From Lumbricus rubellus (Eukaryota > Annelida > Clitellata > Crassiclitellata > Lumbricidae), in NCBI GenBank assembly GCA_945859605.1, contig OX243812.1, forward strand, positions 2,390,463 to 2,454,462: a stretch of DNA of 64,000 nt, read 5' to 3'. Positions 1 through 10,059 of this stretch are shown here, piece by piece. A program made the position numbers and the translations under genes. Each line of letters opens with the position of its first letter. Positions within the stretch are counted from its first letter, which is position 1. The notes beneath the pieces are model-generated. The model was not told the origin of the DNA, did not search any database, and saw only the letters and a list, made by a program, of their open reading frames with translations.

Positions 1-369
1 CAGTCAAGTCAGAGCCAAGTACCAATCAGGTGAAGACGGCTTCTTACAGTGCAAGATGTCAAGTTACGTTAAATGTTATAACACTGGGTAGGAATTTGCT
101 TAAATTACAACTGAGATTCTGTTAACTTACTTAAATAATAAATCTGCTGGAATGTAATCAGAGATGTCATTGTATCATGTACGTGGTTTTAAGCAATGCC
201 GTCAATGCAGTCCGAAGATTACACAGTACCTACATCAATTAATTCATTATTCATTACAGCATGTAAGGCAGAGGTTAATATTTAAAGCAATATGGCTCCA
301 AGGCTACATGACTACTTCATTTAATCGAATCATGCAAACTTTTAAGAACAAAATATGATATAAATTCAC

Positions 370-1751
370 CCGCTTTAAGTCGAACTCTCAATCCGCTGCG
401 ATCAAACCAATCGGGTGTGAAATGGGTTGAGCAGACACGCGAGTGTACAGTTGCTTTGAAATCTTTCCGATGCATAGCACGTTCCCATTTCCTCACAAGA
501 TCTGGTTTTGACCACGGAAAGCTGTCAGATAAAAGAAACAAAGGATGGAAATCTTTAGTTTTCCAGTTGATAAATTACGAAGACATTCAACAGCAATTAT
601 CGTAATTCATGAAATCGAAATATTAGCTAATCAAGCACAAGTTTTTATATTCAGCACAGGTCATGATGCTAAGTATCAAAGCAGTGAACATTGAAAGTGG
701 GCAGTGCTCTCAGTCAGCAATCATGAAAAAACAGTTTTTCAATCATTTAACGGAACAAGGAAAATATCCTAGGGTATAAATCATGGAAACTCGAATCTGA
801 CATTTTTATGTAAATTGTGTGACACTGGTTAAACTTTAAGAGACACATCATAGTTCTACACTATACAGATGTAAACGGAAACATAAACACTGAACATTAC
901 TCTTTGATCACTTAGGGGCCATCCAGCATAATCGCAATCTCCAAATTTCCAAAGCGCCACTAGAAAGCCAAGTGCAGGGCACCAGCTTATTCACGAGTGC
1001 TCCGTTGAGTCAACAGGGTTGTCCCGTAAGAGTAGTCCAAAGGTGGTCCAGGTCGAGTTACCATAGGATCAGAGGAGGCGAACAGCTACGAAGGCAGGTG
1101 TCGTCTGGGTTGGTGGATGATCAGATGAGACACAGTAAGAGATCTTGCAAAGATGTTACCAGTTTAGAATGAAATATATTACGTATATATTACGTACATA
1201 TATTATTATATATTATTATATTACATATATTATGTACACAAAATGCATGTTTCTACCCAACACCTCTTTGCATTGGTACATTTTGCATCACTTACTTACT
1301 GAGCGCATTGCATTATGGGATGCTACTGATAAATATCTCATTGGTCGCAGAGCTCTAATTCAGCGATTTCTTGGGCGGCATCGTAATCGTAATCTCCAAA
1401 TTTTTAAAGCGCTACTCGAAAGCCAAGCGCGGAGCACCAGCTTATTCACGATCGCTATACTGTTTACATGGACGAGACCGTAGTCTTCGCAATTACCACA
1501 TTTCTAAAATTGCATTAAATCACTTACGTGTGAAATGTTATTCCTAGCTGTTTGGCCTGTTCGCCGGAATAATTATTACATCCGTACGCAGCGCAATTCG
1601 TTCCTCCGTATCTTTTGGTTTTCAGTTTTTTCTTCACCAAACCTTTTTCGTTCTCATCTTCCGTTTTGTTGTTCTTTAAACTTCCAACCAACGACCTCAT
1701 GTATAATAAGTTGCGCAACCTTTCACGCGCCGTCATGCCACGTATATCCAT
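370..1751 (-). CDS. THAP-type zinc finger protein, two exons, partial at left edge
   Basis: Exon 1 is 1528-1751 (ATG at 1751, phase 2 at the end) and exon 2 is about 370-521. The donor at 1527 reads CAC|GTAAGTG and the acceptor at 522 follows TTTATCTGACAG. Joined, they give a THAP zinc finger: a C-x4-C pair (CAAYGC) in exon 1, then FPWSKPDLVRKW and the C-x2-H pair in VCSTHF in exon 2. In the family this C2CH module binds DNA. Unlike most THAP proteins, the finger is preceded by a basic leader of about 50 residues (start MDIRGMTARER). Exon 2 could splice after the codon pair KA (donor at 369-368, GTGAAT) or read on to a stop at 317. The rest of the protein lies off the window, so it may be a host transcription factor or a THAP-bearing transposon-derived gene. 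Confidence 0.72.
925..1455 (+). repeat. Two copies of a short dispersed repeat (about 70 bp) inside the THAP intron
   Basis: The segments at about 925-1003 and 1384-1455 are diverged direct copies sharing ATCTCCAAATTT, AAAGC and AGCTTATTCACGA in the same order. More degraded relatives are seen at about 6655-6718 and 13150-13195. No coding potential or terminal structure is visible, so the family is not assigned. The rest of the intron (522-1527) holds an AT-rich simple stretch at 1175-1235 and nothing else that I recognise. Confidence 0.5.
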
Positions 1752-2436
1752 TTTATTTTATGAATACTTGAATGAATTACTGTTAATTTGTTATTATGGC
1801 TTTTTTTTACAAAGTTATAAATTGAGAAAAACACTGCAGTGCAGAACAGTGTTGCCACAGAGGTTCCAGAAATAAATCCAGATTTCCTTGAGGAAACAAT
1901 CCAGAAAAACCCAGACTATTCATATAAGCGATTTTAAGGCCCATTTGTTCAAATAAAGTTGGTTTTTCGCTTGTATTGTTCAGACGAGGGCTAACAAAAT
2001 GTTCGTCGAATGAGTGGAATAAAATTTTTAAAAAAATATAAAAATGTGAAAGTTGTCAGAGACTCGGCATACATATCGACAACAAGCTGAATTGGTATAT
2101 TTGTGTGCGCATGCGCAGCGGGTAGAACTCACCAAAATTATTGTAAACACATAACACGCGTGGCTTAATTTTACGAAGTTTTAAAGTTGTCCGAAGTTTT
2201 CGGAAATTCCGGCCATCAACAATCCAACGTTTTAACCATCTAGAACATTAATACTTTTCAACAACGTTACTTGACCACTTCATAGAGTACCTGACCTGTA
2301 TAGGCCTACATATCATTCATGTCAACCGACCTATACTGAGATATCAAAATAAAATGGCTTATTTCTGCACAGAGCTAATTTTGTGTGTCACCAGGTTATA
2401 AATTTTTTTACGGTTTAATTTGTTCATCAACCAATG

Positions 2437-2722
2437 ATGATGATGATATCCCGTCTAGCTAGCCCGGAGGGCTAGCCAATGGGGATGAAGTGTTAGCGCC
2501 TTCATTTTCAAGGCCTCGGCATATGAGGGCGGTGGCCAATCCTCTCCCTCGCCGTCTCATCATCCACTGACCGTGAGGTCAGTGTACTCATCATAGCTGA
2601 GTCGGCTAGGGGGTGCTTGTGGAACAGAAATCTCGTTGCAAATTTCTGCCCCGGCGGGGATTTGAACCCCCGACCTTTCGGTCGACAGTCCAGCGCGCTA
2701 ACCGCTGTACTATCAAGCTGCT
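2437..2722 (-). mobile_element. tRNA-derived SINE, near full length
   Basis: Read on the minus strand from 2722, it starts with a tRNA-like head: an A-box-like stretch (TACAGCGGTTAGCGCG) and a B box (GGTTCAAATCC). The body contains GATGAGACGGCGAGGGAGAG and it ends in an ATC-rich tail at about 2437-2450. The same body appears at about 24780-24965 (minus) and 31610-31850 (plus), which makes it a family rather than a functional tRNA gene. A true tRNA is unlikely because the acceptor stem does not pair cleanly. Confidence 0.72.
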
Positions 2723-2996
2723 CTCTCCGCTCAGCTGCACAAGCGGAACTTATTGTTCCACGCTCACGGACTGCAATCAGGCAGCGCCGTGCTTTCTCCG
2801 TGGCTGGCCCTGCGACCTGGAATGAGCTCCCTGTTATTCTTCGTCAAATACCTATTAGCCTTTCTACTTCTACTTCATTTCTTTCTCTTCTCAAGACTGT
2901 CTTATTCGACCGGGGTTGGACTGGGAGCGCTCCTGAGTAGTAACCTTGAAGGAGCGCTATATCAAATTCTCAGTAAATAAATAAATAAATAAATAA
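2723..2996 (+). mobile_element. L2/CR1-like LINE 3' end, coding tail plus 3' UTR
   Basis: The frame around 2745-2940 reads IRQRRAFSVAGPATWNELPV followed by SLLKTVLF, the signature of the C-terminus of an L2/CR1-group reverse transcriptase ORF. It then runs into a short 3' UTR (GGAGCGCTATATCAAATTC) and an AAATA simple tail. Many shorter 5'-truncated copies of this 3' end are scattered over the window, in both orientations. Confidence 0.75.
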
Positions 2997-3361
2997 TATT
3001 ATTCTTGAGATCTTGATTGTGGTTTAAAATTAAAATTAGTGGAGCAAAAATTATGTATCACAACCATTTTGCATTGAATTTCACAGAATAATCATGTGTT
3101 TTAATACAAAATGGTCAACTCATCAAAACAAACCCAGATTTTGCCCGAAAAACCCAGAAACCCAGACGAAGGCCAAAAAACCCAGATCTAGTGGAAAATA
3201 CCCAGCTGTGGCATCACTGCTGAAGAAGCTTGGACTTCTATAGTTTCTCTTCTGGGATTGGTGGTTCTTTCAATTACGATTGAGAACATCGACGTATAGC
3301 CTATTATTGAGCATTTTGAAAAGGAGCCCAACTCGCGCTTTTCGCGACGACCCTGTAGAGT

Positions 3362-3791
3362 CAGTGATGCCACTCCTAGCTTTTTCCACCTAGATTTAGG
3401 TTTTTTCGGCATAATCTAGGTTTCTAGGTTTTTTCTGTCAGAATCTAGCCTTTTTTTCTCACGACGGTTTTTTCGACTTTTTCTACACAAAATGACCTTT
3501 TTTTAGGTGAAAATGAACAAAATACGTAGAAAAAGTCGAAAATGTTTTGAATATGGAACCCCAAATTGTCAATTTTGGAGCGAAAAACTAAAAAAAGATT
3601 ATCAGAAAATTTTTGTGGAAAAAGCCCTTCGCAAATTTTGTCAGGTGAGTAAAAATGGTCCTCGTATATTTAGATTTCAAGCGCGAAAAATCGAAAAATC
3701 CATGTATTTTCTCAGAAATTCTCAATCTAGCCTTTTCTAGCTTTTTTTCGGCCAGATCTGACCTTTTGCAAAATTCAGAGTGGCATCCCTG
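3362..3791. mobile_element. hAT MITE, 430 bp, 8-bp target duplication
   Basis: The ends CAGTGATGCCACTC and GAGTGGCATCCCTG are inverted repeats with one mismatch. The flanks 3354-3361 and 3792-3799 are both TGTAGAGT, an exact 8-bp duplication typical of hAT insertion. The interior is T-rich on the left and A-rich on the right. The short reading frame at 3507-3740 is a by-product. It inserted about 110 bp upstream of the NME6 start codon. Confidence 0.85.
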
Positions 3792-3903
3792 TGTAGAGTC
3801 TTAAAAATCAAAATGGCGACTTGTCGATAATATTTTGTTTCTCCTACAGCCGGCAGGTTGATTAAAACATTTAATATAAGGTGTCACTCCTGGTCATTAA
3901 TAT

Positions 3904-6900
3904 ATGGCAACCGTTGTTCGTCGGTTACAATTGACTCTGGCTCTTATTAAGCCAGATGTTACAGTGAACCCATTGATTGAGGAGGCAAGTTGTATACCTA
4001 CTGAAAGTTTAACGATCTGGGGCTATCAAGTTGCAAAAATGTTACATTTCCCTGGTAATTGATTGCACGCTTAGAGATGATTTTTCAAGGCACAATGAAG
4101 TTAATATAATCTGAGTACAATCGTGCATACATTCAAACATGCAGACACACAAGTGTATATCTTTTAGTATGCATGAATAATGCATGAACTGTCAAACATA
4201 CTCAGACCATACTGGCATTTGTGCATATATACAGGGGTACAAAACCGGTACAAGGACTATACATTGACTCTTACTTAATATGTTCTTGCATAGATCCAAA
4301 CATAAGTTGTGTTTTAGTGGAAGCTTAAATAAATGAAGCGTTTCACCAGACAACCAACATTATTTACAATTACGAGTATTTTGGAATTATGACTTTTGAT
4401 GGATATACTGAAATCATGTATGCAACTTCACTGCTTTTGCAATTTTTCCTTTTTAAATTTCTCTGTGACAGGAAATAAAGAATCTCTTACTTCGTCAGAA
4501 TTTTCTGTTCGTGAAAACAAAGACGTTCAAGTGGACGCGGCAACAAGCCGAACATTTCTACAGGTTACATGCGGGTAGTTATCACTGGCATTTGATACAG
4601 ATAAGTGGTTAAGTTTAATAATTAATGCAAGTCAGACTCTTACATTTGATGAAATAGACAGTTGATCAAAAATGTTACTGTCATTCAACCTGCAAAACCC
4701 AGAATTCACAGACCATACCATGAGCTTTTCGGACACTTGCTTCAAGATCACATGACTGATTAATTGCAAGTTCATTGGTAGCCAGTATGCTGAGTCTAGC
4801 TATGTGCCTGATAACACTACATCCATGATATTAGCAACAGATGTTGTGCTGTGGGTATCTAAAGTGTACAGATGTGTAGCCCAGAGATTGAGGTGGACTA
4901 TGCAAACCTTTACAGTCTGACAGATCTCCTGAAGGAGCGATGTAAATGTTCACATACAAACAACAGAAGCTTCAATGGTTTGTTTTGATCTCCATTAGTG
5001 AATTTGTTATTGCAATTACTTAGTCTACTGCCTCAATTCTTGTATCAGTGTCATTGTGAAATTATGTTTCTGCAGATAGATTCTTCTACGGACGTCTCGT
5101 CAGCTTCATGTCCAGGTGAGACAGATTAAATGTCCAGGTGAGACAGATTAAATGTCCAGGTGAGACAGATTAAATGTCCAGGTGAGACAGATTAAATTTC
5201 TCTATAATTGATAAGATAACTCAAGAATATTCAAGAAAAGCATCATTGTTAAAAATGAATGTTGTATGATAAAGCATCCTTGTTAAACATGATTTTTCAG
5301 TGCTCAAAATGCAGGCTGATGTGACCTGACCAGTGAATAATATTAATTGTTTAAATAACGAAGTTTTGCTATTAAAATTGCTATTTGTTTTGCTGTTATA
5401 AATTTTTAGTTACACTTATAGTGCGTTGGTCAATGATGTGAAATTCTGCGACTATTTCAGTGGTCCGATAACCGGTCTGATTCTATGTCGTCAGAATGCA
5501 ATTGATCACTGGAGGCAACTAATGGGTCCCACCAAGGTCTATAGGTGAGTTTAACTAATCTAATCTAATCTAATCTAACCTAAAGGTGAATATTATCTGA
5601 GCTGTTCTAGGAATTTTTTGTCATCTAATCTATAGATGAGTTTTATCTAATCTATCTGTCTTGACAATAAAAACGTCAAATAAACTACTTAGTTAACCTA
5701 TGTTCATTTAAAAAATTTAGTTTGAGTTAAGTCAGAGGGAACATGTCCTGGTGCAACTGTTAACATGTTTCACAAGCTACAGCCATTGTATCTTGTTTTT
5801 TTAGACTTACCATGTTATGGTAGTGAGTCTTCTGTCTTCTCCTCCGTCATCGATATGACGATGAGGCCTTTATGAATTTCCTCCAAACTTCTCTGCTTCT
5901 GATTGTTTCTCCAATCTCGGCTAAGCTGGTGCCCTTCTCTTTCAGGTCTTCTTTGATGTTGTCTATCCAGGTCTTCCGCTGTCTACCTCTGCTTCTTTCT
6001 CCTTCTACATGTCCATGTAGTGCAGCATTTGGCAGTCTTTGTTCCTCCATTCTTCTCACATGACCGAACCATCTGAGTCTTCTCTTCCTGATTTTTTCTA
6101 TTATCGTTTCATCGACTCCTAGTTCTTCTCTTGTTTTTTCATTTCTGATCTTCTCTCTTCTGCTTCTGCCTATTATTCTCCTCAGCCAACTCATTTCTGC
6201 CACCAACAGTCTTCGTTCATCCTCTTTTCTTAGAGTCCAGCACTCTGATCCGTATAGCAATACCGGTTCTACTAAGGTATGATAGAGCTTCATCTTAGTT
6301 TTGATGGATATGTTTCTTGCTTTCCACATTTTCCCCAATTTCCCGAATGCCGCACATGCCAGTCCAATTCTTCGTTTGATGTCTTCTTCGCATCTTCCAT
6401 CTTCTGTTATCAGCCCTCCAAGATGGTAGTGAGTATGTTTTGGTAAATAGGCTCATCTAGTGGGATCACTCCGTTTGTTATATTAACCAAATGTTTTTGT
6501 TTTTTCATATTTCCAGGGCAATTTATGAGGCTCCAGATTCCGTTCGTGGTTCAGTTGGTTTGACAGATACTCGTAACTCAACTCACGGATCCGGTGATTA
6601 AAGAAATTTTAATTTGACCTGAAGAGGAAATTAACCATATTTGCATTTATCAATTCCAATCTCTAAAGCACTGTAAGTTCCAAAACTAAGCACAGGGCCC
6701 CAGCTTATTCATGAGCACTGCATCTTGTTTTTGTCATTAGATGCTTTCTGAAATTCTGAGGCGAAGAAATTGAAGTTGCTGATGATGCCCACGTCTGCTT
6801 CTCTGACCGCTCATGATAAAGAGGATGCTCTTCTAAACAAACTTGAATGCATATTACCCATTTACTTTATATTTTATATTTAAGGAAGTAACAATTATTG

Positions 6901-7872
6901 ATTCAATTACAATATTACATTTTATGTGGCAGTCATGAACAGAAATACGGTTCCTTCTTCTTTTGGTGTCTATTGATAATTATGACCTTATTTGTCTGCA
7001 CTCTGCATTTATGCAGGCTTTTTGTCGTGTACATTTTAGAGGTGATTATTAATTCAAACTGACAAGAATGCAGTACTTATGATCATAGGCGTAGGGGACA
7101 TTTCAGCGTTGGGGGGGCAAAAATTTGACTTTTGCCCAAAAAAATTTTGTCGTCCGGCCAAAATTTTAAGAAAAATTCCCGTTACGTTTCCGAAAATTTT
7201 GACGACTTTTTTTAGTCATCTGGCCGAAATCTTCTGAAATTTCCCGTTACTTTTTGCCCGAAAGGTCTGAGACGAACTTTTTTGTTCGGGCAAGTGTGAT
7301 TTTTCGGGCAAAAAGACCCGGAAAAATAAAAAAGTAAATTTTTTTAAAAACTTTTTTATTTTTCCGGGTCTGCTTGCCCGAAAAATCAGACTTGCCCGAA
7401 ATTTGGGGGGGGGGGCATTTGCCCCTCTGGACCCCCGTCTCCTACGCCTATGCTTATGATTACAAGTCATAGTATGAATAGATTATCACAAGTTGTTACA
7501 GTACTACTTAGTCGAATTTGTAATAGCAACAATAATTATTTTATCGCTTCGTAAGCAGTGAGCTTCAATTAAGCTGTTTTCAATGTCAGTTTTGGAGCAA
7601 GTGCTAATGGTTAAATCACAGGTAAAAATTTAATTGTTTTATTATATTTGTTATTGTCATAAACCTAGATAATAAAAAAAGTTGTTTTGATGATCGGTTC
7701 TTTTGTTGTAGATTCGGATGAGTCTGCAGCTGCCGAAATCGCGATGATCTTTCCGAGTTTTGACGTCGCACGCTGGTACGAAACGATAGAACCGAAATTT
7801 CGGTTAGGTCATGTTCAGTTCAGCAGCGAGAATGGAACTCACGAAGTCTCAATAGAACTCACGAAATCTTAG
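3904..7872 (+). CDS. NME6: Nucleoside diphosphate kinase 6 (NME6-type), six exons
   Basis: Exons: 3904-3984, 4472-4574, 5076-5115, 5461-5544, 6517-6593 and 7712-7872. All phases agree and give 181 residues, close to vertebrate NME6. Diagnostic stretches are LQLTLALIKPD (exon 1), FFYGRLVSFM (exon 3), WRQLMGPTKVYR (exon 4), RGSVGLTDTRNSTHGS (exon 5; His126 is the expected phosphoryl-transfer histidine) and FPSFDVARWYETIEP (exon 6). The family moves the gamma-phosphate between nucleoside triphosphates and diphosphates; group II members such as NME6 are often weak enzymes, and NME6 has been linked to mitochondria. Intron 1 seems to use a GC donor (GAG|GCAAGT at 3985). Intron 3 starts with four tandem copies of its own donor. 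Introns 4 and 5 hold an antisense LINE tail and a hAT MITE. The start codon is the first in frame. Confidence 0.9.
5107..5196 (+). repeat. 22-bp tandem array built on the NME6 exon 3 splice donor
   Basis: Four near-identical 22-bp units begin in the last exonic codons (TGTCCAG|GTGAGACAG). Identical donor sequences lie at 5116, 5138, 5160 and 5182, each AG|GTGAGA. Use of any but the first would read into TGA straight after the normal exon end. Confidence 0.9.
5815..6440 (-). mobile_element. RTE-like LINE 3' fragment, antisense in NME6 intron 4
   Basis: A 163-residue minus-strand frame (5847-6338) shows the C-terminal tail of an RTE/BovB-like reverse transcriptase: VEPVLLYGSECWTLRKEDE, then RRLRWFGHVRRMEEQRLP and GRQRKTWIDNI. 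The endonuclease and catalytic RT domains are missing, so it is 5'-truncated. A diverged relative lies at 37820-38110 on the plus strand, including a similar tail downstream of the stop. Confidence 0.82.
7084..7452. mobile_element. hAT MITE, 369 bp, with internal palindrome
   Basis: The termini CATAGGCGTAGG and CCTACGCCTATG are perfect 12-bp inverted repeats. The exact 8-bp duplication CTTATGAT flanks it (7076-7083 and 7453-7460). The interior has a GGGGGGG run at each end and a long near-perfect palindrome at about 7316-7376 (CCGGAAAAATAAAAAAGT and its complement). It lies in NME6 intron 5. The 84-residue minus-strand frame across it is not a gene. Confidence 0.9.
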
Positions 7873-9613
7873 CTTCGATATTGAAATTATGCAAGTAGTG
7901 TTTGTTTTGATATTGAAATTATGCGAGTAGTGTTTGTTTATCATGATAAATGTCTTTCATTAGGAATAGATACATAGAACTCATGAAATCATAGCTTTTA
8001 ACTTGAAATCGTGCTGTTGGTTTATGCTTTTAAGAACTTTATCATGATAACAAAGTCTTTCGCTAGGAATAGATACAGATGGGAGATAGGTTCAGCATGC
8101 TATACAATGATCAAATTTGTTACAGTCAGTTTTGTGTATCTGTGTAACTGTATCAAAGTGTGTTATGTTAATGCACTATTACGTGTTCATAAATACCAAT
8201 TTATGTTACATAAATGCATCTGGGTGTTACATAGATAATAGAAATGTGTCATAAATATATGAATGTGCATTGTGTAAATGTCACCATGTTTGCTAAATTA
8301 AATGTACCATTTTGTTTTACGTAAGTGCACCAATATCACATTGATGTTCTTGGTTTTTGTGTTGTACAACATAACAATGTGCAAGCATTGTGTCTGTTCT
8401 GAATTAAATTATGATGCCGACTGGTTTAGTATAAGCCATAGCACTTCTGTGGTATATTGTACTAAAAGAACTGTATGAAGTATGCGTATAGAAAAGCATG
8501 TGACAATCTAGTGCAGTGGTGTCAAAGCTGGCCCATTTGCAAATTCTTGTCCTCTGATGGTGTTTTTATGGCCTGCAAGCCTTTCCTAAATCTTTACACA
8601 AAGAAAGTTGAGATTTGTTATTTGTAAGACATAAATGAGTTTTATGTGATGTTCAATAATATTGATAATGAAGATTAAAGTTAAGATTTTTAAAGGCCTT
8701 CTTAACTTTGACTGTCTTCTAAATATGTATCATTTAAAATGTAGTTTTGTCAAAAATTTCTGGGGGACAGGATCGCCAAGTGCCTTCCAGAACTTTTTTT
8801 AGTAATCTACCCCATGTGCATTGTGCACTCTATAGTGCTTTATGCTATAATAACTCCCCATTAATGGTAATAGCAACTGCACATTTATATTGATTTCAAG
8901 AATTTATATAGCGCCCTTTCAAGAAGTCTACTCAGACACTCCTAGTCCAACCACGGTGACACGAAAAAGTTTTAAGGAGTCTGTAAAAATCAGAGGTGGC
9001 AACCTTAGGTAACAGGCGCATGTCTTTTATTATTTTTATATGGTGTTACTTCAAGGACTTGTTCGAACCTTATTGGATGACAAGGGAAGTTGCTAACGGT
9101 TCATACACTACTTCTAAGCGTTGGTTGCATAACTTGCATATCTCTACAGTCTACAGACTGTGGCCAACGACTTCAATAATATTTTGGTGAGTTGAGAAGG
9201 CCTACAAAAGGAGTAGAATGGCACATAAATGCCAAGGGGCTTAGCAGCTGCATGGTAGTTATACGATAGTTTCTAAAATTAAGAACTAAGTAAAATCAAA
9301 GTTGTATATATTAATATAATATCGCACAGTTATTTGACTCTACCTTAAATCTTGTTATTTCAATTTGTTAATTATTGATAACTTTGACCAAGTGCTTGAA
9401 AAATATTCACGCTGAATAGAACTATTGACTATTCAAATATATTCTGAACAGTCAACTTAAAACTGTTCTTTTTGGGCGCGCTGGAGTCGGGAGCGCCTCT
9501 AAGTAGTTTTCTTTTTTAAGGAGCGCTATATGAATGAATTAATTAATTAATGAATTAATGAAAGAATTAATTAAATTTTGAACAAACTATTATTTTGCTC
9601 TTTCCATCGATAG
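7873..9613. other. Intergenic, AT-rich, with LINE tails
   Basis: This stretch holds the presumed NME6 3' UTR, including a short direct repeat (GAAATTATGCAAGTAGTGTT / GAAATTATGCGAGTAGTGTT at about 7880-7940). An L2-like 3' end lies on the minus strand at about 8890-9000, and one on the plus strand at about 9440-9560 with a TGAATTAAT-type simple tail. No other coding exon is recognised. Confidence 0.5.
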
Positions 9614-9704
9614 ATGTCAATACGAATTGAAATCGAAATTCAATTGCTACGTGCCGCCCGTGCGTACTCTTTGGTGCCATCATCTATAATTCAAACTTTC
9701 GACT
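9614..9704 (+). other. Possible first exon of the Ig-domain gene
   Basis: An ATG at 9614 opens a 91-base frame ending at a good donor (GACT|GTAAGTAA, 9705). The only obvious following acceptor, TTATTTTCAG at 10048, keeps the frame into the Ig gene and would add about 35 residues before its methionine run. It could equally be a 5' UTR exon, since the extension has no signal-peptide character. Confidence 0.35.
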
Positions 9705-10059
9705 GTAAGTAAATTAAAATTATATTTCACTTTTTTTTAAATCGTACAATAATGATATAATAACAATAATAATCTTTGTTTATATTTCAAACTGACACGA
9801 ATAATCAGTAATCAACGGATGATCACAAGTTATAAGCTAGAGGACTTTAATTTAACTTTCTCACTGTCTTATTTAGCCGTTGTTGGATTGGGTGCGCTTC
9901 CGAGTAGCTGGATGACCTTGAAGTTTTAACGGTACATTGTAAAAGTCAATAATAATAATATAATATAAATGTAATTTTTTAGTTAATATTGATATCTTAC
10001 AAGTTGCTATGTAACATTGTATATGGGTTTTCATTGCATTATTTTCAGGTTCATACAAA

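Larger units (their letters stand above)
1847..3219. mobile_element. hAT-like non-autonomous element carrying a SINE and a LINE tail
   Basis: The left end CAGTGTTGCCACAG (1847-1860) and the right end CTGTGGCATCACTG (3206-3219) are inverted repeats with one mismatch, of the CAGTG type found in hAT transposons. The flanking 8-mers GTGCAGAA and CTGAAGAA match at six of eight positions, as expected of an old 8-bp target duplication. No transposase remains. Its interior holds runs of CCAGA motifs near both ends and a nested SINE plus L2 tail (2437-2996). Confidence 0.6.

Noticed and set aside
2640..2722. Functional tRNA gene on the minus strand
   Set aside because: A and B boxes are present, but the stem pairing is poor and the sequence continues into a repeated SINE body.
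5847..6338. Host gene on the minus strand in NME6 intron 4
   Set aside because: The protein is a LINE reverse-transcriptase tail with a second degraded copy at 37.8-38.1 kb.
7216..7470. 84-residue minus-strand frame
   Set aside because: It lies almost entirely within the hAT MITE and reads its palindrome and G run.
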